64,000 nt of DNA from Symsagittifera roscoffensis. Its lineage: Eukaryota; Xenacoelomorpha; Acoela; Convolutidae. The position numbers were made by a program, and so were the translations under genes. The stretch is taken from contig NC_087065.1 in NCBI RefSeq assembly GCF_963678635.1, positions 808,001 to 872,000 of the forward strand. The letters run 5' to 3'. This document shows, in pieces, positions 1-9,529 of this stretch. Below the pieces are notes generated by a model. It ran no database searches and was not told where the DNA came from. It was given only the letters and a program-made list of their open reading frames with translations. The stretch's first letter is position 1; each line of letters starts with the position of its first letter.

Positions 1-3000
1 TCATCAACGTCACCAGCCCAGTCAGCATCTGCTGAACCATAAAGGTTGAACCCATCAGGATCTTTGATGTAGCACAGCTCCAGATCTTTGGTTCCTTTCA
101 GGTATCGCAGTACTCTCTTAGCAGCCACCCAGTGTGTTCTCCCAGGATTCTCCAGAAACCGTGAAAGTTGAGTCACAGTAGCTAGGATGTCTGGCCTCGT
201 TTGCTTGGCTATGTACAATAACGAGCCCACTATGCCTCTGTAGTCCTCACGCTGCATTGCCACTGCTTCTTCTGAGCCCGCTCCAGGGCAGTCCTTCTTC
301 GTCAACTGAGTGCTGATATCAGCTGGTGTCCCTACTGGTTTGCAGTCAGCCAACCCAAAGCGCTCCAAGCAGTCTTCAATGTAGCGAGACTGATTCACAG
401 TGACAGAACCAGGTGCCCGTTTGACCTGCATTTTCAAAAACCAGGCTAATGGACCGCGATCATCCATCTTGAATCGGTCAGTGAATCGGTCCCTCACCCT
501 GTCAACTTCTGCTTGCAGTTTGCAGCCAATGATGATATCATCCACCCATACTAGAACATAGATCATAGCATCATCCATTCCCCTCATCGTGAACAAACAG
601 AAGTCATTGGTGCTTCGAGTGAAACCAGTCTCCAGAAGAAACGTGCTCAGCGTCTGGTACCAGTCCCTTCCTGCCTGCTTCAGCCCATAGATACTGCGTT
701 GTAGCAAACACACTTGGTTGTCCCCGCTGCTAAACCCCTCGGGCTGTTCCATATACACAGTTTCTGTTAACGGCGAGTTGAGGAAGGCTGACTTCACGTC
801 CATCTGATGAAGTACAAGATCATCTTGCGCTCCCAAAGCCAGTAGTATTCTCTTTGTTTCTGGTTTACAGGTTGGCGCAAAGGTCTCATTGAAGTCCAGT
901 CCTTCCACTTGCATAAAACCCTTCACCACGTATCTGGCTTTAAACCGCTCCACTTGTCCCATTGCATCTCTCTTCACAGCAAGCACCCAGCGTCCAGGAA
1001 TGACCTTGCGAGAATTTGGTCTATCAACAAGTGTCCAGGTGCCCATTGCCTTCAGTGACTGCACCTCCAAAGCCATAGCTGCTAGCCACTGCTCCCTTTC
1101 TGGTCCAGATACTGCTTCCAAGTAGCTTCTTGGCTCTTGTGCTATCACTGAAGCATGAGTGTAAGCCAGTCCGTATCGGATGGGAGGGTTCCGCGTTCTA
1201 GTTGACCGCTGCTCTGGAATCTCTGTTGGCCTCTGCTCTGGAGGCTCTGTGGAAGGTGGTTCCAATTCTTCAGTCTCGACTGGGTCATCTTCCGTAACCC
1301 CCACTGAAGCTGCTGCTCCACTATCATTCGCTTTATTGGTAGACTCAGTGATGGTCTTCGTGCTAGTTTCCTCTACATCAAGGCATCCCTCGATTGATAG
1401 ACCCAGTGTTTGTGACTGCTCACTGTCTACCAGAAAGTCGTCTGGAATGATGTCTTCATTGAACGTCACGCTTCTTGCTCGTACCACTCGCTTTGTCTCC
1501 AGGTCCATCAGCAAGTAGGCTTTGCTCTCCTCGTCATAACCAATGAACTTGCTCTTCTTGCCTTTCGGATCCAGTTTCCGCCGGTTTCCTCTGTCCAGGT
1601 AGTACGCCAGGCATCCGAACACTCGCAGGTAGTTGACTTTCGATGGCTTCCCATAATGCATCTCCATTGATGAAATGCGATGCTCATTGCTGGATGTAGG
1701 ACACAAGTTGCGAACCCTGACTGCCGTTGACATTGCTCGTACCCAGAACATCTTTGAGAGCTTTGCATCGGCCAGTAGACATCGAGTCATCTCAGTTATC
1801 ACCCTGTTGTACCTCTCTGCCACGCCATTCTGTTGCGGAGTATTAGGTACTGTAAACTCCTGTTTCACCTGCATTTCTCTACAGAACATCCGAAAAGCAT
1901 TCGACGAATACTCACCTCCGTTGTCAGTTCTCAAGCACTTCGGTGTTCCGTGCTCAGCTACAAAGTCTTTGAACTTCGAAAGAGTATCGCTCTTCTTAAC
2001 CAGGTACTTGACCACTGCCAGACGGCTGAAGTCATCAATGAAGCTCACGGCATAGCGCGCTCCATGCATGCTCGCAACTTCAAATGGTCCCTGGATGTCG
2101 CTGAAGACCCGCTGCCCCACTGCAGTTGCCCTGTTCTCTGTCTTCTTTGGCATTGCTACTTCGTGCATCTTCGAAGCTGTGCACACTTCGCAGAACCCTA
2201 GCTCGCCGACATCAACAACTGATATTAGATCATGCTTGTTGAGATGCCCCAGCCTTCGGTGCCACAGCATTGCACTACTTGTCTCCATCTTCGCTTTCGT
2301 AGCTAGAGTCATCGCGTTCCTCTTGAACTTGCACTCCAGGAAGAAAAGCTTGCCGCGCTGCTTCACTGGTAGCCGTCGACCATCCGGTGCCACAAGATGA
2401 GAAGAGTCTGATGTAAAGCTGAAACTAGACCCTCTAGCTATTGCTGAGCTCACACTCATCAGATTCACGTTGTAGCTCGGCACAAACAGCACATTGTGGA
2501 AAGTGTAGCTCCTCGTCACATCTTGACAGTCTCGTATGTCCACTTCCACCGAGCCTATGCCCTCAATCTTTGATATTGTACCGTTCGGATTCTCAACTGT
2601 TGTCCCCTCATCCCATTTCTCAAAGCTTGAGAAGACAGCCTTGTCGCGCACTACATGATCGGTGCATCCCGTATCCACAATGAGATCATCTCCCTTCATT
2701 GAGGTTGTTGCACAACAACTGAAGAACCCTGTCTTTGCCTGCTTGCAGTCCCTTGCAAAGTGTCCTTGTTGTCCACACTTGAAGCACCCTTGCTTCCTTG
2801 AAGTTGGACCACTTGCTTCATTCGAGCCACTGCCTCGAGCACCAGATTGACCACTGTCACTTCTGGATCTGCAATCTCTTGCCAAATGACCCTTCTGACC
2901 GCACACAAAACAGCCACCACCCGACGCTCCTTTCTTCTTCCTCACAGCTTGCATAGCTATGTGTCCATTCCCAGTCTTCTCTCCACATCGAGCTCGTCTC

Positions 3001-3638
3001 GAGTCATCATAGTTCCTCAACCTCGTTCTCAGCTCTGTAAAAGTCTTGGCCGGCTGGAAGCTCTCCTGCACCACGAAATGCTCAAAGCTGTCAGGCAGTC
3101 CGTTGATCACGAGCGCATTGAAGAGTGTGTCCGTAATTGCTTCCCCAGCTTCACTCAGCCGCGTCATCAGCTCTTGACTTCGAACGAAGTAGTCATCGAG
3201 ATCCTCCTCTGATCCTAGGCGCAGCTTCGCAAGCTGGCCTACTAGACTGACCACTGTAGGCCTCTCCACACTGCAAAACTTCTCTTGCAGCAGTCTCCAG
3301 GCCTTCGTCCCATCGCCATAGCCATCCGCAGCCACGCAGTCGTTCTTGATGTACATCAGTGTGGTGTTGTTCAGGACCAGAGCTAGATGTGACCACACTG
3401 TGTTTCGGTTGTCTTTCCTCTGCTGGATCAGCACAGCTCGCTCCTGCATCTTGGTGTTGTACGCCGTCATCTGGTCAGCATTCGGATTCTCAGGTAGCGT
3501 AGGTTCAGCTTCTGGTAGATCGTCATTGCCCATCACAGTCCTGAACAGGCCTTTGGTATGCATCAGTGCCACAAACTTCGTCGACCAAGCTGGAAAATCT
3601 TCAGACTTTCCACTGAATCCAGCCAGTTTCAAGTCCAT
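1..3638 (-). CDS. Ty1/copia Gag-Pol polyprotein, 3' end outside window
   Basis: Polyprotein of a copia-superfamily LTR retrotransposon: Gag packages the RNA, Pol copies and integrates it. Starting at the ATG at 3638, 1212 codons read without a stop or frameshift to the left edge. Seen in order: Gag; two CCHC zinc knuckles at residues 243-256 (CFVCGQKGHLARDC) and 285-298; protease DTG at 322; GAG-pre-integrase motif LWHRRLGHLN; integrase D514, D572, E608 (a DDX35E triad) with TPQQNGVAER; reverse transcriptase with MDVKSAF (D947), SIYGLKQAGR and the catalytic pair D1033-D1034; start of RNase H (YGSADADWAGD). The RT active site reads WVDD where YVDD is usual for the family. Integrase precedes RT, the copia order. 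The end of RNase H and the 3' LTR are outside. With all active-site residues present the element may be recently active; that is inference. Confidence 0.97.
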   Translation of the reverse strand, partial: MDLKLAGFSGKSEDFPAWSTKFVALMHTKGLFRTVMGNDDLPEAEPTLPENPNADQMTAYNTKMQERAVLIQQRKDNRNTVWSHLALVLNNTTLMYIKNDCVAADGYGDGTKAWRLLQEKFCSVERPTVVSLVGQLAKLRLGSEEDLDDYFVRSQELMTRLSEAGEAITDTLFNALVINGLPDSFEHFVVQESFQPAKTFTELRTRLRNYDDSRRARCGEKTGNGHIAMQAVRKKKGASGGGCFVCGQKGHLARDCRSRSDSGQSGARGSGSNEASGPTSRKQGCFKCGQQGHFARDCKQAKTGFFSCCATTSMKGDDLIVDTGCTDHVVRDKAVFSSFEKWDEGTTVENPNGTISKIEGIGSVEVDIRDCQDVTRSYTFHNVLFVPSYNVNLMSVSSAIARGSSFSFTSDSSHLVAPDGRRLPVKQRGKLFFLECKFKRNAMTLATKAKMETSSAMLWHRRLGHLNKHDLISVVDVGELGFCEVCTASKMHEVAMPKKTENRATAVGQRVFSDIQGPFEVASMHGARYAVSFIDDFSRLAVVKYLVKKSDTLSKFKDFVAEHGTPKCLRTDNGGEYSSNAFRMFCREMQVKQEFTVPNTPQQNGVAERYNRVITEMTRCLLADAKLSKMFWVRAMSTAVRVRNLCPTSSNEHRISSMEMHYGKPSKVNYLRVFGCLAYYLDRGNRRKLDPKGKKSKFIGYDEESKAYLLMDLETKRVVRARSVTFNEDIIPDDFLVDSEQSQTLGLSIEGCLDVEETSTKTITESTNKANDSGAAASVGVTEDDPVETEELEPPSTEPPEQRPTEIPEQRSTRTRNPPIRYGLAYTHASVIAQEPRSYLEAVSGPEREQWLAAMALEVQSLKAMGTWTLVDRPNSRKVIPGRWVLAVKRDAMGQVERFKARYVVKGFMQVEGLDFNETFAPTCKPETKRILLALGAQDDLVLHQMDVKSAFLNSPLTETVYMEQPEGFSSGDNQVCLLQRSIYGLKQAGRDWYQTLSTFLLETGFTRSTNDFCLFTMRGMDDAMIYVLVWVDDIIIGCKLQAEVDRVRDRFTDRFKMDDRGPLAWFLKMQVKRAPGSVTVNQSRYIEDCLERFGLADCKPVGTPADISTQLTKKDCPGAGSEEAVAMQREDYRGIVGSLLYIAKQTRPDILATVTQLSRFLENPGRTHWVAAKRVLRYLKGTKDLELCYIKDPDGFNLYGSADADWAGDVD

Positions 3639-3722
3639 CTCTGCTTTGCTAAAGGCTAGATAAAAGCTAAAAAAAAACTCTGACAGAAATCAAATAATTA
3701 TTAAATCAAAAAGTTTAGAAAT

Positions 3723-3736
3723 CTGGGCCCATAACC
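3723..3736 (-). promoter_or_regulatory. Copia primer-binding site (initiator tRNA-Met)
   Basis: On the minus strand the base after the LTR begins GGTTATGGGCCCAG, the primer site known from Drosophila copia, which pairs with an internal half of initiator tRNA-Met rather than with the tRNA 3' end. It abuts the LTR without a spacer. The 84 bp between it and the Gag ATG are the untranslated leader. Confidence 0.88.
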
Positions 3737-4074
3737 TGTTAAGATTCAGAGTTAGAGCAAGTAGGACTAGGGGATAGAGGTTTGAGAGTTATCTGAGGTT
3801 TCAACTGAGGAGAGAGAAGAGATACTGATTGTTGAAGAATGAATTGAGATTGTGTTTATAAAATGACACGACAAACTGAGCATCAAATAGTACCAGTTAA
3901 TTAATTACCAGTTAATTAATTAGTTTATCAAATACCAGCAGACCAGTTGACCTTGTCTGAGTGCATTGAGTTTTATACCAGTTGACCTTTAATTAGGTTT
4001 CTATTGCTCAAGTCTGACCTTGAGTTTGGTCTGGTATTTCACCAGTCTGGCATTGAGCTCGTCTGTCCTCAACA
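3737..4074 (-). repeat. 5' LTR of the copia element
   Basis: 338 bp. In element orientation it starts TGTTGAG and ends CTTAACA, a near-perfect terminal inverted repeat with TG...CA ends, directly followed by the primer site. It holds TATA-like GTATAAAA and TTTATAAA sequences and a direct repeat of an ACTGGTAATTAATTA-type motif. The flank beyond 4074 is AAAAA (4075-4079), a possible 5-bp target duplication; its partner lies outside the window. The matching 3' LTR is not visible, so the boundary rests on the terminal motifs and primer site. Confidence 0.87.
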
Positions 4075-4985
4075 AAAAATGCCCACCGAAAACTGGTCAA
4101 ATGTGTGCAGGTTCATATCTTGGTCGTTTATTACAAGTAGGAGCTCGTTGTTTTTGTTCAGAAACAGTTGCAATGTGTCACTAGAGTGTTGAATCGCAAT
4201 ACCTGAGAAAACGCTTCCGTCGCCCACTCGTCGAGTGCTCACTTCCACCATCGTCGAGTCTTCCAAGGTTGTCTCAAAAAGGGTGAAAACTCCAATCCCA
4301 TTGAACGGGTAGCTCTGCCCATCGACCGTCTGAAAATCTGGATCTCCACGTCCAAAAAGAATATTTCTAGGCCAGTAGTTACCTATAATTGTGGGTCGGT
4401 GAGTTTTATAAAGCTGACAATTTTCGGATTGCAAACAACAATGTTTATACGGTTGGAGGTCGGCACGAAAATGGGCGGCCATTGTGGGAATTGAGTTGAT
4501 CTGAAGATCCACGCTCCCAGGGGCAGTAGACTCATCGCTCGCTTGAATTAAACCTCCAGTTGCTGACTCATAGCAGCATTGGTTCGACACGTATATAATC
4601 TTCATTGAATTTTTCTCAAAACATGCAAGTCTAGGAGATCTGATACAAAAATCAGCACCTTGATTGAACTCGCAGAAGGACTTATTGCAAAATCCGATGT
4701 CATGCAGTCTTTTTCGCAAATCTGTGTCATGATTACAGCAGATGTCGTACTTCCAACCAGTTATCCCGTTGAGCACTTCCTCATGGGCCCATTGCGCGTC
4801 ACTCCAGCTGGCGTTGAATCTGTCAGAACTCAGTTGGCGAGGACAGCCGTACCATTTCTCCAGATGGCTTCTGCACAAGGAGTAGTCCTTTCGAGACTCT
4901 TCTCTTTCCCATTCCATGCACTTCGAGCTTGCAGTTCCAGTCGACACTGTATTGGACGATGTCGCAACCAGTGTGTTTGCAGTTA
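4075..4985 (-). CDS. AMOP + VWD exon of a mesh/SUSD2-like gene, cut by copia
   Basis: Exon of a secreted or membrane adhesion-type protein of the NIDO-AMOP-VWD family (human SUSD2/MUC4, insect Mesh of smooth septate junctions). The reading starts after the acceptor at 4986 (TTAG) in phase with the upstream exon. Seen: AMOP domain opening at CMEWEREE with paired cysteines (DICCNH, QCCYESATGG, HCCLQSENC), then a VWD domain opening GRGDPDFQTVDGQSYPFNG. The usual GDPHF motif is GDPDF here. About 100 residues into VWD the frame runs into the copia LTR, whose first bases supply Cys and a TGA stop (4069-4071). The rest of VWD and any sushi or membrane segment would lie past the left edge, beyond the element. 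The family is clear; which member is not. Confidence 0.88.
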
Positions 4986-5158
4986 CTAAGCAATTGCCGC
5001 AATATAACTTTTACTCTAAGTCCATTAACGGGTGGGTAATGAATGTGCGGCAAAGAAACAAAATTATCGGGAAAATTTTTTAGCAAACCTAAGGTACTTG
5101 GCATGTTTTTCCAATTCTCATGAACAAATGGCATTAATAAAAAAAGTTTTGAACTTAC

Positions 5159-5284
5159 TTCTTTTTGGCCCTGAATCGTCTTGCAGAGAAAAACTGACTA
5201 TTTCGAAGTCCGTATTTTGGATCTGAATTTGAGGAGCAGATGAATCTGGATTAAAGTTAACACTGTCTGTGCGCATCGAATTGT
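5159..5284 (-). CDS. Internal exon of the mesh/SUSD2-like gene
   Basis: 126-bp exon joining the NIDO-side exon to the AMOP exon. It is bounded by TTTCAG at 5285-5290 and a GTAAGT donor at 5153-5158. It enters in phase 1 and leaves in phase 1, so the frame from 5518 passes through it and into 4985 without a stop. It encodes about 42 residues with SFSLQDDSGPKR near the end and no named domain. Introns are 233 bp (5285-5517) and 173 bp (4986-5158). The acceptor of the second intron is weak in pyrimidines, so the exact 4985/4986 border is the least certain one. Confidence 0.75.
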
Positions 5285-5517
5285 CTGAAATGAATTAGAT
5301 CATATAAGTACAGTTTTTAGTGCAATTGAACTTTTAGATAATGTGTCGTTTCGGCGATAATTGTAACCAGAAGAATCTTAATTTAGGAAATAAGTTGAAA
5401 AAATGACTTTAAACCAATTTGCGGTGATTTGAGTGTACAAGACGCACGCGATAAATAGATCCATATTTTAGACCAATATTTTGCTTGAAAAACTTGATGA
5501 TCAGCAAACGTTTAAAC

Positions 5518-6096
5518 CTGATGCGAGTTGGGTTATCAGAAGTCTGGTTTCGTTCGAAAAGACAGTCGGAATAGCGTCGAAGACAAAGGTCGAAACTCCG
5601 AAAGAAGATGCTGACGCAACTTGAAACGAAATTTCGTCAGCAGGCTGAGAAAAGGACACTACTTTTTCCGGTAAAAGCACTCGAACACCATCAAGAATTA
5701 TGAAAACCTGGACATGTTGATCAGCTGAAAATGAGTAGGGGGCATTGCCTGAAAGTATAGCAGATGGCCGGTCATATGAAACGTTTGCTGCTGCTCTTTT
5801 ACCAGCTGATATTTCGAAAAGGATCTGGATACTACTAAAAAAAGGAACTATGCATTCTTCAATCGAGAACTGCTGCTGGCCATCTTTCATAGCAAACACC
5901 TTTGGCTGGATGTCACCTGTGCAGTGCACCTCGTGTTCGGCTCCTCCGTGATAGACGTCTGTGATTGGTTGGAAGGAAGGGCCATCTGCTTTCTGGTTTA
6001 CTTTCACAATGAACAGTCCTGGTATGTCACAATTAGTCAACGCCCACATGTTCCGCATCTCAGCAGTTCCCGAAAAGGGCAGCTCGTAGAAGTTGC
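5518..6096 (-). CDS. NIDO C-terminus and following domain, mesh/SUSD2-like gene
   Basis: Exon of about 193 codons after a TTTCAG acceptor (6097-6102), ending CAG|GT at 5518/5517. The opening NFYELPFSG...CDIPGLFIVKVNQ fits the end of a NIDO domain in this family. The rest is a beta-rich, Cys-poor stretch corresponding to the Ig-like segment between NIDO and AMOP in Mesh/SUSD2; that assignment is by order, not motif. The frame would hit a stop just past the donor, which supports the splice site. Upstream exons (signal peptide, start of NIDO) are not visible; the gypsy element at 6507 lies in what should be the upstream intron. Confidence 0.82.
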
Positions 6097-6506
6097 CTGA
6101 AATCGAAAAAATTTATAATAACTCTAGTCAACTCTTTTTTTTATAAATGATTTACGAATTCAATTTTCCACCTGTTCAAGGTGTGCTAAATTAAGGGGGG
6201 CAGGGGTTGCGGACGCACGCTCTTCCTTCCTCTTTGTACAGATTTGAGATATCCATTTTTGGCTAATTGGCCCTAAATTTTTCTCCGGACACCTTGGGAG
6301 ACAACATATACTAATTTTGAGGGGGGGGGGGGATCGAACGAAACTGCTTTGGTCAAAATTATCCAAAAAATGCCAAAGAAACGCTTTTTTAGCCCTTTCT
6401 TTGAAAAATGTGCCTTCGAGAAAACCCTAGGTTTGCCACTGGACATGTGCCAAAGCACTTTAGAAAAGTTTGAAGATCAAATATTTTAAATTAAGCATGT
6501 CAATAC
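6097..6506. other. Intronic or upstream spacer with a G12 run
   Basis: No gene seen. Presumed intron of the gene to the left. It contains an uninterrupted G run at 6321-6332 and ends at the target site (ATAC, 6503-6506) of the gypsy element. Confidence 0.6.
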
Positions 6507-6709
6507 TGTCGTATAGTGTTATTTAGTTCAAATTGCAAGCTGTCAATCAACTGTCATTCGTGGTGCTTATTAATCTATTAACAGGTGCTGTCCTTGGAAC
6601 AGTCTGTCACCCTTGGATAATATTGATAACCACTCTTATTGTTAACTTTGCAAGATCAAGTTGATCATCTTTATTGGAATTAAATACTGCACAACAAGTC
6701 TTTTCAACA
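6507..6709 (+). repeat. 5' LTR of the gypsy element
   Basis: 203 bp, TG...CA ends. The last base is also the A of the gag start codon. The next bases TGGCGCAG form the start of a primer site fitting a tRNA-Ser 3' end, as in Mag-type elements; the match beyond eight bases is poor. Confidence 0.92.
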
Positions 6710-7695
6710 TGGCGCAGACAGCAGTCTCAGGTGGGGGGAAGAATCCACTGGGCATTACAGGATTTTGGCCAGCAAAGTGTACTGAACCACCTATGATAAT
6801 TGGATTCTGGATCAACAGATCCCAATGGGGAATGGTGGCTAAGCATTCAATTAATCCGAAGAATTATTATTACGCAGCGACTCTCACTGCCGCTCAAGTT
6901 ACCGCTTTGCCCGAGGAAGTGGATGGGAAGAATCGACTGGAGTCAGAACAAGTTCTGATCTCAAATTTGTATTTGTGCTTGGGAGAAAAAGGCCAAAACG
7001 AACTTCACAAAAGACGACCACATCTGAATCTCTCAACGGTTCGTTACCCACGGATGATCGACGTACTGGAAACGGAATTCAAGAAGGAAAGGAATGAAAC
7101 ATACGAGACATATCAGCTTCTCCCTCGGAAACAATTTATTAATGAAAGTTTGGAGCAATTCCATTCCGTATTGAGTGGACTGGCGGCGCGATGCAATTTT
7201 GGAACATTGGAGGGTCGAATACTAAGGGATGTATTCATAGTCAATATGAATAACCGTGAAGCGAAAAAAGAACTGTGCAGGTCAACAAAAACACCGGGGG
7301 AGGTTTATCGGATAGCCCTCTCGTACGAGCGGCGTAACAAATATGCCACATCCTATGTCGCCACGGGATCATTGCGAACCCAAGGATCATGTTCAGGCGG
7401 TGGGATTCAAATTAAATCCGAACCAGTGGGAACGATCCGTGGAGGATATCGCAATAATCGCGCACGAGGCAGAGGTTCATATCAAGGGCGAGGCTCGAAC
7501 CGAAGTGGAAATTTGTTCCAAAACAATCGATGCTACAACTGCGATCAGCCAATTTTTACGAGAGAACATTTGGATAGATGTCTGGCAAAGGGAATTAGGT
7601 GTAATTTTTGTCATAAAATAGGACATTATGAACGTACCTGTAGAGGTAAGCGCGGAAATCAGCGAGGACGGGGAGCAGTTGGGATGATACGTTAG
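6709..7695 (+). CDS. Gag of the Mag-like gypsy element
   Basis: 328 codons if started at the ATG at 6709, whose A is the last LTR base; an upstream in-frame ATG at 6661 lies inside the LTR and is unlikely. The N-terminal part is capsid-like (no motif claimed). An Arg/Gly-rich linker (RGRGSYQGRG) leads to two zinc knuckles: an irregular CYNC...H...C at about residues 275-291 and a canonical CNFCHKIGHYERTC at about 298-311, the pair typical of Mag/metazoan gypsy Gag. It ends in TAG. The same frame stays open for some 40 further codons resembling the Gag-protease linker of relatives, so the stop may be a decay mutation or a regulated stop. Confidence 0.9.
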   Translation: MAQTAVSGGGKNPLGITGFWPAKCTEPPMIIGFWINRSQWGMVAKHSINPKNYYYAATLTAAQVTALPEEVDGKNRLESEQVLISNLYLCLGEKGQNELHKRRPHLNLSTVRYPRMIDVLETEFKKERNETYETYQLLPRKQFINESLEQFHSVLSGLAARCNFGTLEGRILRDVFIVNMNNREAKKELCRSTKTPGEVYRIALSYERRNKYATSYVATGSLRTQGSCSGGGIQIKSEPVGTIRGGYRNNRARGRGSYQGRGSNRSGNLFQNNRCYNCDQPIFTREHLDRCLAKGIRCNFCHKIGHYERTCRGKRGNQRGRGAVGMIR

Positions 7696-7820
7696 AATGT
7701 AGACGAGACACACCTGGATAATTCAGCCGACGAAGAAGCGTCCCAGCATGCAAGTTCAATTGGATGGGTAAACAAAATCCAGTGGTGCACTCGTGGGACT
7801 CGAGCAGTTGAGACGGGGCT

Positions 7821-7919
7821 TATATGTTAATGGCGATAAAACATAAACAATCCACGGAATTGAAAGTCGCCTGGGCACAGTTGCCGATTAAAATAAATGG
7901 AAAGTCTACTCGCGTTTAA
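7821..7919 (+). pseudogene. Protease N-terminal stub
   Basis: A short open stretch reads YMLMAIKHKQ...LPIKINGKSTRV and then stops. It matches the lead-in to the retropepsin domain of Mag-type elements, up to just before the expected catalytic DSG. It is out of frame with gag. The following bases already belong to integrase, so the deletion joined the protease start to integrase and removed all of RT and RNase H. Confidence 0.7.
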
Positions 7920-8547
7920 CAATAGAATTCATGCATATCATCACGGAAAAACCAACATGTTTGATGCGGCGAAAGATGTTTGGTACCCTTATTTTTACCG
8001 ATCAATAGCTTCAATAGCTGAGGACTGTCCTGAATGCACCGCCGCCGGTAAGAACTTGAAAACGATCTTAGGAAAAAGTCAGCTGGGAAATATACCTGAA
8101 CCGAAGGAACCAAATGAATCAGTTCAACTGGATTTTTGGGGGCCCATTAACTACTTAAATGAATCCCGGAAGTATGTGTTAGTGGCGGTTGATCGGTTTT
8201 CTCGTTGTCCCTCGGCAATGGTCTGTCGAAATAATCGATTTGATAAAATACTGAAGTTTTTGAAAACCTATATAACAAATCATGGAGTGCCAAGGAAAAT
8301 TCACGTGGTTCAGGGAACGAGTTTTATGTTTTTGTCGAATGAGATTAAAGCATTCTGTAATGGGGAGGGTATTGAAATAATAAAATCACCTTTTAATGAT
8401 CACCGCGGAACAGCGCAAGCAGATCCAACGGCAATGCAACAAAGGGACGCAGATAGTGGAAGCGACCAAGAAAACATTCCAGCACGCAGTGTCGAATTGG
8501 ATAGAAATCCAAGGGATCCGGCTACATCTAATCCAGCGGATTGTTAG
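7897..8547 (+). pseudogene. Integrase remnant of the gypsy element
   Basis: Open for 216 codons. An HHCC zinc-binding region (HAYHHGKT ... CPEC) and an RNase H-like core start (VQLDFWGPI, first catalytic Asp) are present. The second catalytic position reads HVVQGTSF where DQGT is expected, so the Asp is lost. SPFNDHRGTA marks the start of the third motif, but the Glu region is replaced by a jump into a Pol-tail sequence (QADPTAMQQRDADSGS). Two lesions therefore make the protein inactive. Family assignment is firm; the start codon is arbitrary because the real protein began far upstream. Confidence 0.88.
8409..8536 (+). repeat. 128-bp direct repeat, copy 1
   Basis: Same length as 8942-9069 with about five mismatches by eye and no indels; the copies are 533 bp apart. 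It codes the QADPTAMQQRDADSGSDQE segment. Copy 1 is fused directly to integrase. Confidence 0.93.
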
Positions 8548-9273
8548 GGAATCCGGAGGACCTTCTGGATTGTTATTCCAGCGAACTGGAAATCGAAACT
8601 TCAAGAGGTATAAACCGCTTCATTCGAAAGTTAAATCAGAAAGTGCTCATACGTTGACTTTAAATAATGGGGTTGTGCTTAGGAAATTGGGGGTGGCCAC
8701 AAAATCTAAGCCAAAGAAGATTAAAACAGGATCAAAATCATTTGTATCATCGCCAAATCTGCGCCAAAATCTGCGCCAAATCTACGCTTAAAGAGCGAGC
8801 GATGAAGAGGATTGCTCCACAGAAGCAACAACGGGAGAAAAGTGGCCGCCGATTTGAGAACAGTGGTTCTGATTCGGAAGACACTGACGATCTGCCGATT
8901 ATTTTGGTCAAACGAACGAAACAACCATCCGCGGAGGTTTCAACAGCGCAAGCAGATCCAACGGCAATGCAACAAAGGGACGCAGATAGTGGAAGTGACC
9001 AAGAAACCATTCCAGCACGCAGTGGCGATTTGGATAGAAACCCAAGGGATCCGGCTACATCTAATCCAGGGGACCAACCAACTCAAGCACCCAGCAAAAA
9101 AAGAACCATCAAAGAAGGCCAGACTGGTATCTGATAGCAGTCAGGACGATAGCCAGGACGACACAGGATCTATAGCATCGAGAAGAAGCAGTAGAAAAAG
9201 AACGGTGGTGACCAAAGTGGGAGGGGTGATGATTGATTTCATCAATCAGAGCGAAAAGGAGGGAAAGAAGTAG
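8548..9273 (+). pseudogene. Pol C-terminal tail, frame-broken
   Basis: The first part, in the frame ending at 8791, shows RNFKRYKPLHSKV and HTLTLNNGVVLRK, the typical C-terminal end of Mag-like Pol after integrase. From 8812 a Ser/Asp/Glu- and Lys/Arg-rich tail continues to the stop at 9273, switching frames within the second copy of a 128-bp repeat. The tail is hydrophilic and has no known domain. Confidence 0.7.
8942..9069 (+). repeat. 128-bp direct repeat, copy 2
   Basis: Partner of 8409-8536, in the Pol-tail context (after KRTKQPSAEVST), which is probably the original place; copy 1 would then be the one moved or left by rearrangement. Confidence 0.9.
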
Positions 9274-9519
9274 TCTAAAAAGAAAATTCAAACTGAACCA
9301 TAAAACAAAACTATTAGCCTAATTAGCCCAGGGAGAGGGTCGGTCTTAATTGACTAAAACTCAAACGCCATCACTGCTAAGTGAATTTTTAGTTGATAAA
9401 AATCGTTGTCAGTAAAGTTGTTATTCATTCTTTAAATAAACATTAAGTATTTTTCTTATCAGTAAATCTTAATCAACATGTTGTTATTAAATTTTCAGTC
9501 ATCTTAAGTTTCATCTATT

Positions 9520-9529
9520 GAAGGGGAAG
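9520..9529 (+). promoter_or_regulatory. Polypurine tract
   Basis: GAAGGGGAAG directly before the 3' LTR, the expected primer site for plus-strand DNA synthesis of an LTR retrotransposon. Confidence 0.8.

Noticed and set aside
889-3663. Several plus-strand ORFs of 60-126 codons
   Set aside because: They are antisense shadows of the single long minus-strand copia frame, which has all the family motifs.
4823-5134. 103-codon minus ORF overlapping the AMOP exon, and a possible acceptor near 5118
   Set aside because: It is in a different frame from AMOP/VWD; the exon phases only agree with the acceptor at 4986.
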